Assembly: GCA_016711705.1 (NCBI GenBank)
Contig: JADJSK010000012.1
Coordinates: 1-64,000, forward strand
Direction of reading: 5' to 3'
DNA: 64,000 nt
DNA from: Candidatus Brachybacter algidus
GTDB lineage: Bacteria > Bacteroidota > Bacteroidia > Chitinophagales > Saprospiraceae
Both the position numbers and the translations under genes were made by a program. Each line of letters opens with the position of its first letter. The first letter of the stretch is position 1. Of the stretch, positions 44,205 through 52,129 are shown piece by piece. The notes beneath the pieces are model-generated. The model had not been told where the DNA came from. It made no database searches and was given only the letters and a program-made list of their open reading frames with translations.

Positions 44205-44855
44205 ATGAGGTCTGGTATATTTTTTTTGATTTGCATTCTTCTTGCTTTCTTTTCGGAAAGTTCTTTAGCTCAGCGGGGCTATCATGGGCCTATACAATTA
44301 AGTGGTGTGGTCGTCACACAAGAGAATGGTCAACCAGTGAAAATGCCTTATGTTACCGTTGCGGTAGAAGGCACTAATAGGGGTACTTATTCCAACTGGG
44401 AAGGTTTCTTTTCACTAGTAGTAGAAAAAGGTGAAAAGGTTGTCTTTACTTATGTGGGTTACAAAACTGTAGAATATATCATCCCCGACACACTCACTAC
44501 TAATAGATATTCTATCTTCCAAATCATGTCATTTGATAATATCTTATTGCCTGAGACAGTCATCTATCCTTGGCCTGACAGGGACAACTATCGTGCCGAA
44601 TTCCTTGCCATGGATGTCAATAGTGATATTACCGATCGTATTCAGGAGAATCTTGATAAAAAAGTACTTGCTTCACTTTATGACAAAGTGCCTGTAGATG
44701 GCAAAGAGTCGACATCACAGTTTCTTCGTCAAAATGCAGCTTCCTATTATTATCAGGGACAAGTCAAGCCGATCAATCTATTGAATGTTTTCGCGTGGAA
44801 GCAATTCATGGACGCATGGAAGGCAGGTCAGTTTAAGAAGAAGAAGGAAAAATGA
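44205..44855 (+). CDS. secreted carboxypeptidase-regulatory-like protein
   Basis: A 216-residue protein with a signal peptide ending SSLAQ (residue ~23). Residues 30-100 form the CarboxypepD_reg-like beta sandwich: LSGVVVTQENGQPVKMPYVTVAVEGTNRGTYSNWEGFFSLVV and VFTYVGYKTVEY. Such domains are common at the N-terminus of TonB receptors, but here no barrel follows. The C-terminus is helical and ends in a lysine-rich tail. Function is unknown, likely at the cell envelope. A TATCTTTA at 44159-44166 could be its -7 element. Confidence 0.8.
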   Translation: MRSGIFFLICILLAFFSESSLAQRGYHGPIQLSGVVVTQENGQPVKMPYVTVAVEGTNRGTYSNWEGFFSLVVEKGEKVVFTYVGYKTVEYIIPDTLTTNRYSIFQIMSFDNILLPETVIYPWPDRDNYRAEFLAMDVNSDITDRIQENLDKKVLASLYDKVPVDGKESTSQFLRQNAASYYYQGQVKPINLLNVFAWKQFMDAWKAGQFKKKKEK

Positions 44856-44864
44856 TAAAGAGCA

Positions 44865-45032
44865 ATGACTGTTGTAATTGATCAATCAAATTTAAAAGAT
44901 ACTTCAAAAATTCTTAGCAAAAAATTAAAGAAGACTCCCAAATCAGGTAACTTATCGAAGCATTTTGGTAAGCTTAAAAGAAATATCGATGGTTTAGATT
45001 ATCAGATTTTGGTGAGAGAAAATGAAGATTGA
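44865..45032 (+). CDS. small antitoxin-like protein of a PIN module
   Basis: A 55-residue basic protein (MTVVIDQSNLKDTSKILSKK...) starting 9 bp after the preceding gene and overlapping the PIN gene by 11 bp. The size, the KHFGKLKRNIDGLDYQ segment and the overlap with a PIN-domain frame are the standard layout of an antitoxin. No classic DNA-binding motif is certain. It is intact, unlike the toxin. Confidence 0.65.
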   Translation: MTVVIDQSNLKDTSKILSKKLKKTPKSGNLSKHFGKLKRNIDGLDYQILVRENED

Positions 45033-45387
45033 TTTTATTGCCAATACCAATTTCCTAATTTATCTTCACTAAGAAAATAAAATAATAGAGCCTTTTCTTG
45101 TTTATAATTTTGGTGTTTCGTTTGTTTCTGAAATAGAAATATTGGGATTTCATGGTATTACAAAATCTGATGAAACAAAGCTTAAATTGCTTTTGAACGA
45201 TTGCTTTCAAATTGAGTGGAATACAAAAATCAAGGAGCAAACAATCCAATTGAAGAAAAAATATAGCATCAAACTTCCGGATGCAATTATTGCAGCAAGC
45301 TGTTTAGTTTATGACATTCCTCTGGTTACGGCAGATAAAGGTTTTTCTAAAATCAAAGAATTAGATTTGGTTCTGATTGAATTATAA
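45022..45387 (+). pseudogene. PIN-domain toxin gene, inactivated
   Basis: The frame from ATG 45022 to 45387 encodes a 121-codon PIN protein, interrupted by TAA at codon 17 (45070-45072). PIN toxins are RNases that cleave tRNA or mRNA. The C-terminal half is clear: KLPDAIIAASCLVYDIPLVTADKGF. At the first catalytic position the usual DTN motif reads ANTN (residue 8 Asn instead of Asp), so two separate lesions, a loss of an active-site acid and a stop codon, affect this gene. A start after the stop would lack the first catalytic strand. Confidence 0.75.
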
Positions 45388-45544
45388 AAACCGATCCTTT
45401 CATTCCTTATCCGCCGCCATTGTGGCAACAGGAATTGCTTTTCCTATCTCTATTAAGATCCGTTGGGTTTGAATTTCTTTCTATTTTCAAATCCGGTTTT
45501 TCTTTTATTATTAATGCGCAATCCACAAACTTGAGTTATAAATC

Positions 45545-45575
45545 TTTGCTTAGTGTAAATAAAACACTAATTTTG
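45545..45575 (+). promoter_or_regulatory. promoter of the BadF-type kinase gene
   Basis: TTTG (45545-45548), exactly 19 bp, then TAATTTTG (45568-45575). This is a perfect Bacteroidota TTTG-N19-TAnnTTTG promoter. The GTG start at 45594 is only 18 bp beyond the -7 element, so the mRNA has a very short 5' end. Confidence 0.8.
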
Positions 45576-45593
45576 CACCTAAATTAATAATCT

Positions 45594-46439
45594 GTGAAAA
45601 TCGTAGTTGACTGCGGAGGGACCAAAGGTGACTGGCGCTTCATAGCGCGCGATGGCTCCGTAACCAACTACGAAAGCAGAGGCTTTAGTCCGGTCACTCA
45701 AAGTATGTGGGACCTGGAGCAGATCATAAAGATCGATCTGCCGCTGATAGAAGACACTGTCGCAGAGGTGCATTATTATGGTACCGGAGTTCATAGCGAA
45801 ACGATCATTCATTCCATGACCTCGACGCTCTCGCACTTGCTGAAAGCCAATACTGTCAATGTCAACACAGATCTTTTTGCTGCATGTAGAGCTACGTGTC
45901 AAGACAATCATGGCATCGTAGCAATACTGGGAACAGGATCTGCTTCCTGTTTATATGACGGGAAAGAAATCGTGGATAAGATTCCATCTCTTGGGTTTAT
46001 TGCCGGTGATGAAGGGGCTGGATCCATGATAGGAAAAAAGATCCTTCAATCTTATTTTTACAGAGAAATGCCTCAAAAGATACAGGCAGCTTTCGAAGAA
46101 AACTATACATTGACAAGGGAAGAAATGTTGGAAAATATTTACAAAAGACCGGGTGCCAATAGCTATCTTGCTTCTTTTGCCAATTTTGCATTAACTTTGA
46201 AAAAAGAAGAATTTATCCACAATATTATCATTGAGGAATTCGATCGTTTTACGCTAAGGCATCTTAGCAAGTATGAAAATGATGGAAGTGTAAAATGTCA
46301 TTTTGTAGGGTCAATTGCCTGGTTCTTAAAAGAAGAACTTGAAATTTCCCTAGCAAAATTTGGATTACAATTAGGAAACATCATCAGAAAGCCCATCGAC
46401 CAATTAGTCGCGTATCACCATATCACCCACATTAATTAA
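45594..46439 (+). CDS. BadF/BcrA-family ATPase, N-acetylglucosamine-kinase-like
   Basis: A 281-residue member of the ASKHA sugar-kinase superfamily. The phosphate loops are VVDCGGTKGDWRF (4-16) and AILGTGSASCLY (~109-120), and the AGDEGAGSMIGKK stretch is typical of BadF/BadG-type and GlcNAc-kinase-like enzymes. Substrate is probably an amino sugar. The start is GTG. The next gene, pfkA, begins 20 bp downstream, so phosphorylated sugar could feed glycolysis, but this is only suggestive. Confidence 0.85.
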   Translation: MKIVVDCGGTKGDWRFIARDGSVTNYESRGFSPVTQSMWDLEQIIKIDLPLIEDTVAEVHYYGTGVHSETIIHSMTSTLSHLLKANTVNVNTDLFAACRATCQDNHGIVAILGTGSASCLYDGKEIVDKIPSLGFIAGDEGAGSMIGKKILQSYFYREMPQKIQAAFEENYTLTREEMLENIYKRPGANSYLASFANFALTLKKEEFIHNIIIEEFDRFTLRHLSKYENDGSVKCHFVGSIAWFLKEELEISLAKFGLQLGNIIRKPIDQLVAYHHITHIN

Positions 46440-46458
46440 TTATTATTCTATTAAGCAT

Positions 46459-47433
46459 ATGATCAAAAGAGTAGGTATTTTAACTTCAGGCGGTGACGCA
46501 CCAGGCATGAATGCCGCCATCAGAGCGGTGGTTAGAACTGCTATTTACCATGACTTGCATATCTATGGCATCATGAATGGTTATGAAGGACTAATCGAAG
46601 GAAAAATAAAGAGACTCGAGAAAGGCGATGTTGGTAACATCATCCAAAGAGGTGGTACCATTCTTAAAACATCCAGGAGCCAACGTTTTATGACCGTCGA
46701 AGGTCGTCAGCAAGCATATGAAACATTATTGGCAAATGACATTGACGCTCTTGTCGTCATTGGTGGAAATGGTACGCTGACAGGTGCAGCTATATTTTCA
46801 GAAGAATTCAACATTCCCATCATTGGTTTGCCTGGAACGATCGACAACGATCTTTCGGGTACGGATTATACCATTGGGTTTGATACTGCCATCAACACCG
46901 CCATAGAAGCTGTGGATAAGATCCGCGATACTGCAGATTCTCATAATAGATTGTTTTTTGTCGAAGTTATGGGTCGTGATTCCGGTTACATCGCTATGTA
47001 TACGGGTATCGGAAGCGGCGCCGGCAACGTGCTTGTTCCAGAGATCGACACTAATCTTGAAGATCTGGTAACAGCATTGAAACTTGCGGCCAAAAGGGAT
47101 AAACTTTTCTCTATCATCATTGTGGCAGAAGGATGCAAAATGGGGGGAGCACAGGATATTGCCAAAAAAGTAATGGAACAATTCGCTGATGTAGAAGCTA
47201 AAGTTACTGTCATCGGACATTTGCAAAGAGGTGGCGCACCATCTTGTCAGGATAGGGTACTCAGCAGCCGATTGGGCTATGCTGCCATTTATGGTCTAAT
47301 TAATGGTGAATCAGGTTGTATGGCCGGGGTTATCAATAATAAAGTCATCTTTACCCCAATCATGGATGCTATCGTTCAGCAAAAAGAATTGAATGATGAC
47401 TTTATAAAATTGGCGAAGATATTGGCGATATAG
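46459..47433 (+). CDS. pfkA: 6-phosphofructokinase
   Basis: A 324-residue ATP-dependent enzyme that phosphorylates fructose-6-phosphate in glycolysis. The family motifs are GILTSGGDAPGMNAAIRAVVR (6-26), GGNGTLTGA, the catalytic PGTIDNDLSGTDYTIGFDTA and VEVMGRDSGYIA. GGNGTL with Gly at the position that distinguishes ATP use from PPi use fits an ATP enzyme. Length is normal. It is the second gene of the unit with the BadF-type kinase. Confidence 0.94.
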   Translation: MIKRVGILTSGGDAPGMNAAIRAVVRTAIYHDLHIYGIMNGYEGLIEGKIKRLEKGDVGNIIQRGGTILKTSRSQRFMTVEGRQQAYETLLANDIDALVVIGGNGTLTGAAIFSEEFNIPIIGLPGTIDNDLSGTDYTIGFDTAINTAIEAVDKIRDTADSHNRLFFVEVMGRDSGYIAMYTGIGSGAGNVLVPEIDTNLEDLVTALKLAAKRDKLFSIIIVAEGCKMGGAQDIAKKVMEQFADVEAKVTVIGHLQRGGAPSCQDRVLSSRLGYAAIYGLINGESGCMAGVINNKVIFTPIMDAIVQQKELNDDFIKLAKILAI

Positions 47434-47730
47434 ATCATTATATTAACTCAAGTTTCGGCGTTAAATATAAGTCTTAAGAGTATTGCTACCGCTCAAAATA
47501 AGGTAGAAATTAGAAGTTAGAAGCTTGCCCGACTAAAGGAGTACCGGCGGGGAAACTTCGATGATTGAGTCCCGCAAATAAAATCATCTAAATAAATATA
47601 TGAAATTTATTAACCATACTAAATAATAGATTTACAGCAATTTAGTTATATATATTCACAAATTATTTTATATTTATATTATTGATAAACAATGCAATAA
47701 GCAACTTCTAAATTTTAGATATTAAAAAAA
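47434..47730. other. AT-rich spacer, no gene seen
   Basis: The first part holds a dispersed element (agaagttagaagcttgcccgac, ~47,515-47,538) shared with 6,236-6,318. The rest is strongly AT-rich with runs such as ttatatatattcacaaatt. No open frame is convincing. Confidence 0.45.
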
Positions 47731-48441
47731 TCAGCTGTAAATCCTTGGCCCAAACACTGCCGACCCGACCCTTACCATTGTAGCCCCTTCTTCGATGGCT
47801 ACTTCAAGGTCTCCACTCATTCCCATAGAGTATTCTTTGATATATTGTTCTCCAGGATAAGTTGCATTGATCTCTTCTCCTATAGCCTTCAGTAATCTAT
47901 ATGACGGCCTAGCTTCTTCGGCAGTATCAGCAAATAGCCCTATTGTCATTAATCCAATGATGTTTAATGTTTTGACATTTATTATTTCCTCTACAAAAGC
48001 CAAAACGTCCTCCGGTGCAAGCCCAAACTTACTTTCCTCAAAGGAAGTATTGACCTGGATCATTATATCCAATTTCCTCCCCAATTCAGTAAGTCTTTTG
48101 TCAAGTTCTGATACCAAAGAAAGTGAATCAACTGTCTGAATCGCATGAGCATATTTTAATACTTCTTTGACTTTATTGGATTGTAGGTGACCAATGAAAT
48201 GTCGTTCATAATCCAAATCTGAAAGTTCATCTGCCTTTGAGGCAAATTCCTGCACTTTGTTTTCACCGATGAGCTTATGACCACTCTCTATGGCGATGCG
48301 GATTCTTGAAGGGTCGACTGTTTTGGTTGCTAGTAAGAGTCTTACTGAACTAACTTCTCTACCTGCTTTTTCACACGCGTGTCTGATGCGCGATTGAATA
48401 ACTTCAATGTTGTGGAGAATGTCTGATTGAATCTGGTTCAA
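47731..48441 (-). CDS. YggS-family PLP-homeostasis protein
   Basis: A 236-residue PLP-binding protein of the alanine-racemase-fold YggS/PROSC family, involved in vitamin B6 balance. The PLP-lysine is in LLLATKTVDPSRI (~40). GENKVQEFASKADEL, HFIGHLQSNKVKEVL and GLMTIGLFAD, and SMGMSGDLEVAIEEGATMVRVGSAVFG at the end, are classic. It has no racemase activity in characterised homologues. It is monocistronic. Confidence 0.93.
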   Translation of the reverse strand: MNQIQSDILHNIEVIQSRIRHACEKAGREVSSVRLLLATKTVDPSRIRIAIESGHKLIGENKVQEFASKADELSDLDYERHFIGHLQSNKVKEVLKYAHAIQTVDSLSLVSELDKRLTELGRKLDIMIQVNTSFEESKFGLAPEDVLAFVEEIINVKTLNIIGLMTIGLFADTAEEARPSYRLLKAIGEEINATYPGEQYIKEYSMGMSGDLEVAIEEGATMVRVGSAVFGPRIYS

Positions 48442-48555
48442 GTTGATGGTTTTTCTTAGGGTAAAGTTATAGATTTGAGATCATTTTCCTATAAAAGGAT
48501 TTTACTCTCGGTCAGGATGGACTTGAAAAACATGGAAAATGTGCTGGGAATCTCA

Positions 48556-48706
48556 CCCCGCCTACTCCACATCATCTCTTCCCGAATCGGGTGCGGGACT
48601 TTCGATGCGCTTCAGCATTCTTCGAGATTTCGTTACGTTTCACTTCCTTTAAAAGGTCGCTAATGCACCTTTTATTCGTCGTTCACCCCTCCGACCGGAG
48701 GGGAAG
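48556..48706 (+). repeat. two-hairpin spacer element, copy B
   Basis: Holds TAAAAGGT-cgctaatgc-ACCTTTTA (48650-48674) and CCCCTCCG-ac-CGGAGGGG (48686-48703), with the linker attcgtcgttca identical in place to copy A at 32,930-33,046. Each stem differs in sequence from copy A but still pairs perfectly. Confidence 0.75.
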
Positions 48707-48897
48707 TCACCTCATTGTTTTGTTTTTTATGTTATTACCACAACGCTTAATAATTAACGAAATGTAATGTCGCATCTTCCCCTCATGCTGAGGGGTGCCA
48801 AAGGCGGGGTGAGATATTTTGATGCCTGCGCTAATAGGCGGGGTGAGTTTTAATTCGATTTATTTTTTACCATTTTTTTACAGACCTTTGTCCACAC
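48707..48897. other. spacer with further G/C-rich repeat words
   Basis: Ccccgcctttggcacccctcagcatgaggggaag-type sequence occurs on the plus strand as cttcccctcatgctgaggggtgccaaaggcggggtgag (~48,776-48,813). It contains the hairpin CCCCTCatgctGAGGGG. Confidence 0.55.
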
Positions 48898-50073
48898 ATG
48901 AGCGAAACAAATAAAATAGCAGCCTTTTTTAAAGTACTTGAAGCCTCCATTGAAGAAAATGGTTTCATCTCTTTGACTCTAAGTAAGCCGAAGGACAAGC
49001 ACAGTCTCGTCAAAAATATTTATCTGCGACCCATTTTGCTTCAAAGCGAAGAAATGATCCAGATGGTGATCAAATATCCCACAAGGGAAGAAACTAAAAA
49101 TCTATCTGTTCCTGATTTTCTGGCCTTTTTAAGCCTGAGTTTGCAGAGCCACTTTGGATATGCACATGTTTTATTAAAAGACCAGGAAGGACACCTTTTA
49201 GTCTCAAATAGAGGTTTTGTAACTTTAAAATGGAAGAAAACTACGCTCGAAGCTTTTCAGCTGCCAATACACGACAAAGAAAAACAATACCTTGTATCAA
49301 CAGAAGCACCATTTCTTCGGCCTCTCGGTATAGCTTCCGCCAGTGGCAACATCATCAAAGAACATTATAAAAAATACAAACAGATCTCCCGCTACATAGA
49401 ACTTTTCGCTCCACTAACCGAATCTTTAGATAAAGCAAAAAAGACAACCATCGTCGACATGGGTTGCGGTAAAGGTTATTTGACTTTTGCTATGCATGAC
49501 TGGATGCGCACTTCCGGTTTTACAGATGTAGAAACACTCGGCATTGATATTAAGTCTGATGTCATTGCATCTAATAACAAAATCGCTCAATCAATTGGTT
49601 ACGATGGATTAGAATTTATCAATGGTACCATCGATACCACAGAAGATCTTCAACCGGATATTTTAGTTGCGCTTCATGCTTGCGACACTGCTACAGATGA
49701 CGCTCTTTTTTATGCCATCCAACAGCAAACAAAGATTATCGTTGTCGCTCCTTGCTGCCACAAACAAGTCCGAAAATCTATCGGCACGAATGACCTCACC
49801 AATTCGTTATTGAAATATGGCATTATCAAAGAACGTTTTGCAACGGATCTTACAGACATGATCCGAGCCAATATTTTAAAATATCTTGGTTATCAGGTGA
49901 AAGTTATGGAGTTCGTCGGGCTGGAACATACACCAAAAAATATCATGATCACGGCAGTTTACAATGGTCAGAAAAATGAAATAGCTTTGGAAGAGATCCA
50001 TTCCTGGATGACCCTTTTCAGCATAAGTAACCACTACCTTCTAGACCGGCTACAAATCAGTGTTGGGATATAA
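48898..50073 (+). CDS. class I SAM-dependent methyltransferase
   Basis: A 391-residue protein. The methyltransferase domain has the SAM-binding IVDMGCGKGYLTFAM (~185-199), GIDIKSDVIASNNKIA and ALHACDTATDDALFYAI, and a CCHK motif (VAPCCHKQVRK), as in the Methyltransf_32 group. The N-terminal ~170 residues form a separate domain rich in charged helices. Target is unknown, with RNA or small-molecule substrates both reported in the wider family. It is not clearly in an operon; a BamA-like gene begins 43 bp downstream. Confidence 0.82.
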   Translation: MSETNKIAAFFKVLEASIEENGFISLTLSKPKDKHSLVKNIYLRPILLQSEEMIQMVIKYPTREETKNLSVPDFLAFLSLSLQSHFGYAHVLLKDQEGHLLVSNRGFVTLKWKKTTLEAFQLPIHDKEKQYLVSTEAPFLRPLGIASASGNIIKEHYKKYKQISRYIELFAPLTESLDKAKKTTIVDMGCGKGYLTFAMHDWMRTSGFTDVETLGIDIKSDVIASNNKIAQSIGYDGLEFINGTIDTTEDLQPDILVALHACDTATDDALFYAIQQQTKIIVVAPCCHKQVRKSIGTNDLTNSLLKYGIIKERFATDLTDMIRANILKYLGYQVKVMEFVGLEHTPKNIMITAVYNGQKNEIALEEIHSWMTLFSISNHYLLDRLQISVGI

Positions 50074-50116
50074 GCGCTGTTTTATGTAACATTGTAAAAC
50101 GGTTTTATCAAATTCA

Positions 50117-51973
50117 ATGTTAGTAAGACACAAGAGAAACATATACTTAAAAGATCGGAGGAAAAGCTGTTTTCTTACCAGGCTTTGCCTTATTTGTTTT
50201 TTTTGCTGCATCTTCCATTTTCAACAATCCTTAGCTTTTTCAGTCGACACTTCTGGTATTGATTCCATTAATCTCATTAATTCTTCAAAAAGTTTAGGTG
50301 GTATTATTGAAAGTGGAAGTAAAAAAGAAAGCCGTCAGGATTATTTTACCAGATTTGAAGGAAAGATCATTCGCGGAATCCGGGTTTCTACCCAACTTTC
50401 AAAATTTAGTGTTTCCAATAGCAAACCAGAATATGTTCAATGGAGTGCACGTGCAGGATTAAAAGCGGCTGAGGCACTTCATGCAGACACAAAAAGAAAA
50501 AGAATTTACGATTTTCTCTTAATCCATGAAGGAGAAGAAATAAAATCACAGAAAATGGTGGAGGCCGAACGTTTGCTGCGTTCGAATCGATTTATGGACG
50601 ATGCTATCTTTATAATCCGTGAGGAGACAATGAGCAATGATTCTGTTGAAATACTTATTCTAACAAAGGATGTTTTTTCATTAAAGCCCGAATTAAATTA
50701 TTTTTCTCCACAAAAATTTACTGTTGGTCTGGTGGAGGCTAATTTCCTTGGCCAAGCAAACACTTTTGGCATCAATATTCATAAGGATCCTGAGTCAATC
50801 AATAAAGTCAGGGCTTCTCTCAAATACACTTTTAATAGCCCTTTTGGCAATTACATCAATTTTTCTGGCGCATTTAGCGCCTTTGGAAGGAGCCTAACTT
50901 CATCACGAAGATCTGAAAACTCTTTTATTGTTTCTGCGGAACGTCCATATCTGACCAATTTATTTCGATGGCAGGGAGGTGTCGTCCTTGGGGTTTTTGC
51001 CAATTATGATTATTTCAATGACACGCTATTTTCTCAAAAAAACAAATATAAGTATACGCTGCTTGATTCCTGGATTGGGCTAAATAATTATAAACTAAAT
51101 CTGTTCAACTTACTTAAGAAAGAGTGGTCTATTCTATATACAGCCCGGGTAACATCTAAATATTTTTCTCAAAAGCCAAAGTTTGTGGACCAGGATTATG
51201 TGTTCAATGTGGTGGATAATACGAGTTTCCTTTTACAGGCAAGTTTGTTTCGAAGGAGCTTTTATCGCTTTACACATCTTTTCGATCTGGGTCGACCGGA
51301 AGATATCGAAACTGGTCGACTTATTTCGTTGACTGGAGCGTATGCAGGCAGAAATCTCAACCCGGGGTTTTATACAAGTTCTGAATTCCAACTTACTGAG
51401 CACCTGGGTGAAGATAATTTTATAAATTTAAAATATTCTATTGGCGGATTCTACAATAACAACGCTTTTTATGATGGCACCGCTATATTATATGCCTTAT
51501 TCATTCCCAGGAAAAAAGACCTCGGGGAATATTACTGGCGCAATTACTTTTCTTTGGCATACAGTCATCTTTTCAAGCAACGATATACTCCGCTAATACA
51601 GGGAGAAGGCCAATGGGGACTGATGGATTATGGCAATACAATTACCACAGGTAATAAGAGGTTGGCATTTAGATTCGAAAGTTTACTTTTCATAAAAGAA
51701 GAAGTGTGGGGCTTCAACGTCGCTCCACTTTTTACCAGCCAATGGTTATATATGCATCGGGATAAAGATGAAAGTGACGAAATATATTCAGCACTTGGTT
51801 TGGGGGCAAGGCTTAGAAACAGACGTTGGATCGCCAGTGCTGTGGAGGCCAAAATGTTCTTTTACCCGCGCCTTGTCGGAGAAGCCGGAACTATTGGTTT
51901 CTCTTTGCGTTCCACTTTTGACCTTACAAGCACATTGTCTTTACTGCACAGACCTGAATTTATTGTTCTTTAA
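50117..51973 (+). CDS. BamA/TamA-like outer-membrane protein
   Basis: A 618-residue exported protein. A signal peptide at ~21-41 (LCLICFFCCIFHFQQSLAF) is followed by two POTRA-like segments (FEGKIIRGIRV and RKRIYDFLLIHEGEEIKSQKMVEAERLLRSNRFMDDAIFII) and then an antiparallel beta-barrel from ~215 to the C-terminus. LLHRPEFIVL at the end lacks the common terminal Phe. The layout fits an assembly factor or surface-antigen-type barrel. Exact role is unknown. A parS-like site lies 20 bp after its stop. Confidence 0.75.
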   Translation: MLVRHKRNIYLKDRRKSCFLTRLCLICFFCCIFHFQQSLAFSVDTSGIDSINLINSSKSLGGIIESGSKKESRQDYFTRFEGKIIRGIRVSTQLSKFSVSNSKPEYVQWSARAGLKAAEALHADTKRKRIYDFLLIHEGEEIKSQKMVEAERLLRSNRFMDDAIFIIREETMSNDSVEILILTKDVFSLKPELNYFSPQKFTVGLVEANFLGQANTFGINIHKDPESINKVRASLKYTFNSPFGNYINFSGAFSAFGRSLTSSRRSENSFIVSAERPYLTNLFRWQGGVVLGVFANYDYFNDTLFSQKNKYKYTLLDSWIGLNNYKLNLFNLLKKEWSILYTARVTSKYFSQKPKFVDQDYVFNVVDNTSFLLQASLFRRSFYRFTHLFDLGRPEDIETGRLISLTGAYAGRNLNPGFYTSSEFQLTEHLGEDNFINLKYSIGGFYNNNAFYDGTAILYALFIPRKKDLGEYYWRNYFSLAYSHLFKQRYTPLIQGEGQWGLMDYGNTITTGNKRLAFRFESLLFIKEEVWGFNVAPLFTSQWLYMHRDKDESDEIYSALGLGARLRNRRWIASAVEAKMFFYPRLVGEAGTIGFSLRSTFDLTSTLSLLHRPEFIVL

Positions 51974-51993
51974 TTTCCTTTATGCATTTAATA

Positions 51994-52009
51994 TGTTCCA
52001 CGTGAAACA
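51994..52009. promoter_or_regulatory. parS-like site 1
   Basis: TGTTCCACGTGAAACA differs from the universal ParB-binding consensus TGTTNCACGTGAAACA at no fixed position. It is intergenic, between the barrel gene and the thr operon. Confidence 0.8.
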
Positions 52010-52069
52010 TACTTTTTTAATATATGTTAATGTGAGATATAAATTATCTAATATTACATAAATTAAAAA

Positions 52070-52129
52070 ATGTCTTTCATATACTTATTTTTACTCATAT
52101 TTGAACTAATTTCAGCTAATTTCCTATGA
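52070..52129 (+). CDS. possible 19-residue thr-operon leader peptide
   Basis: ATG at 52070 opens MSFIYLFLLIFELISANFL, whose TGA overlaps the thrA ATG as ATGA. It has three Ile codons and no Thr codons. The exact overlap could give translational coupling to thrA. AT-rich DNA easily produces Phe/Leu/Ile-rich frames, so this may be chance. Confidence 0.3.
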   Translation: MSFIYLFLLIFELISANFL

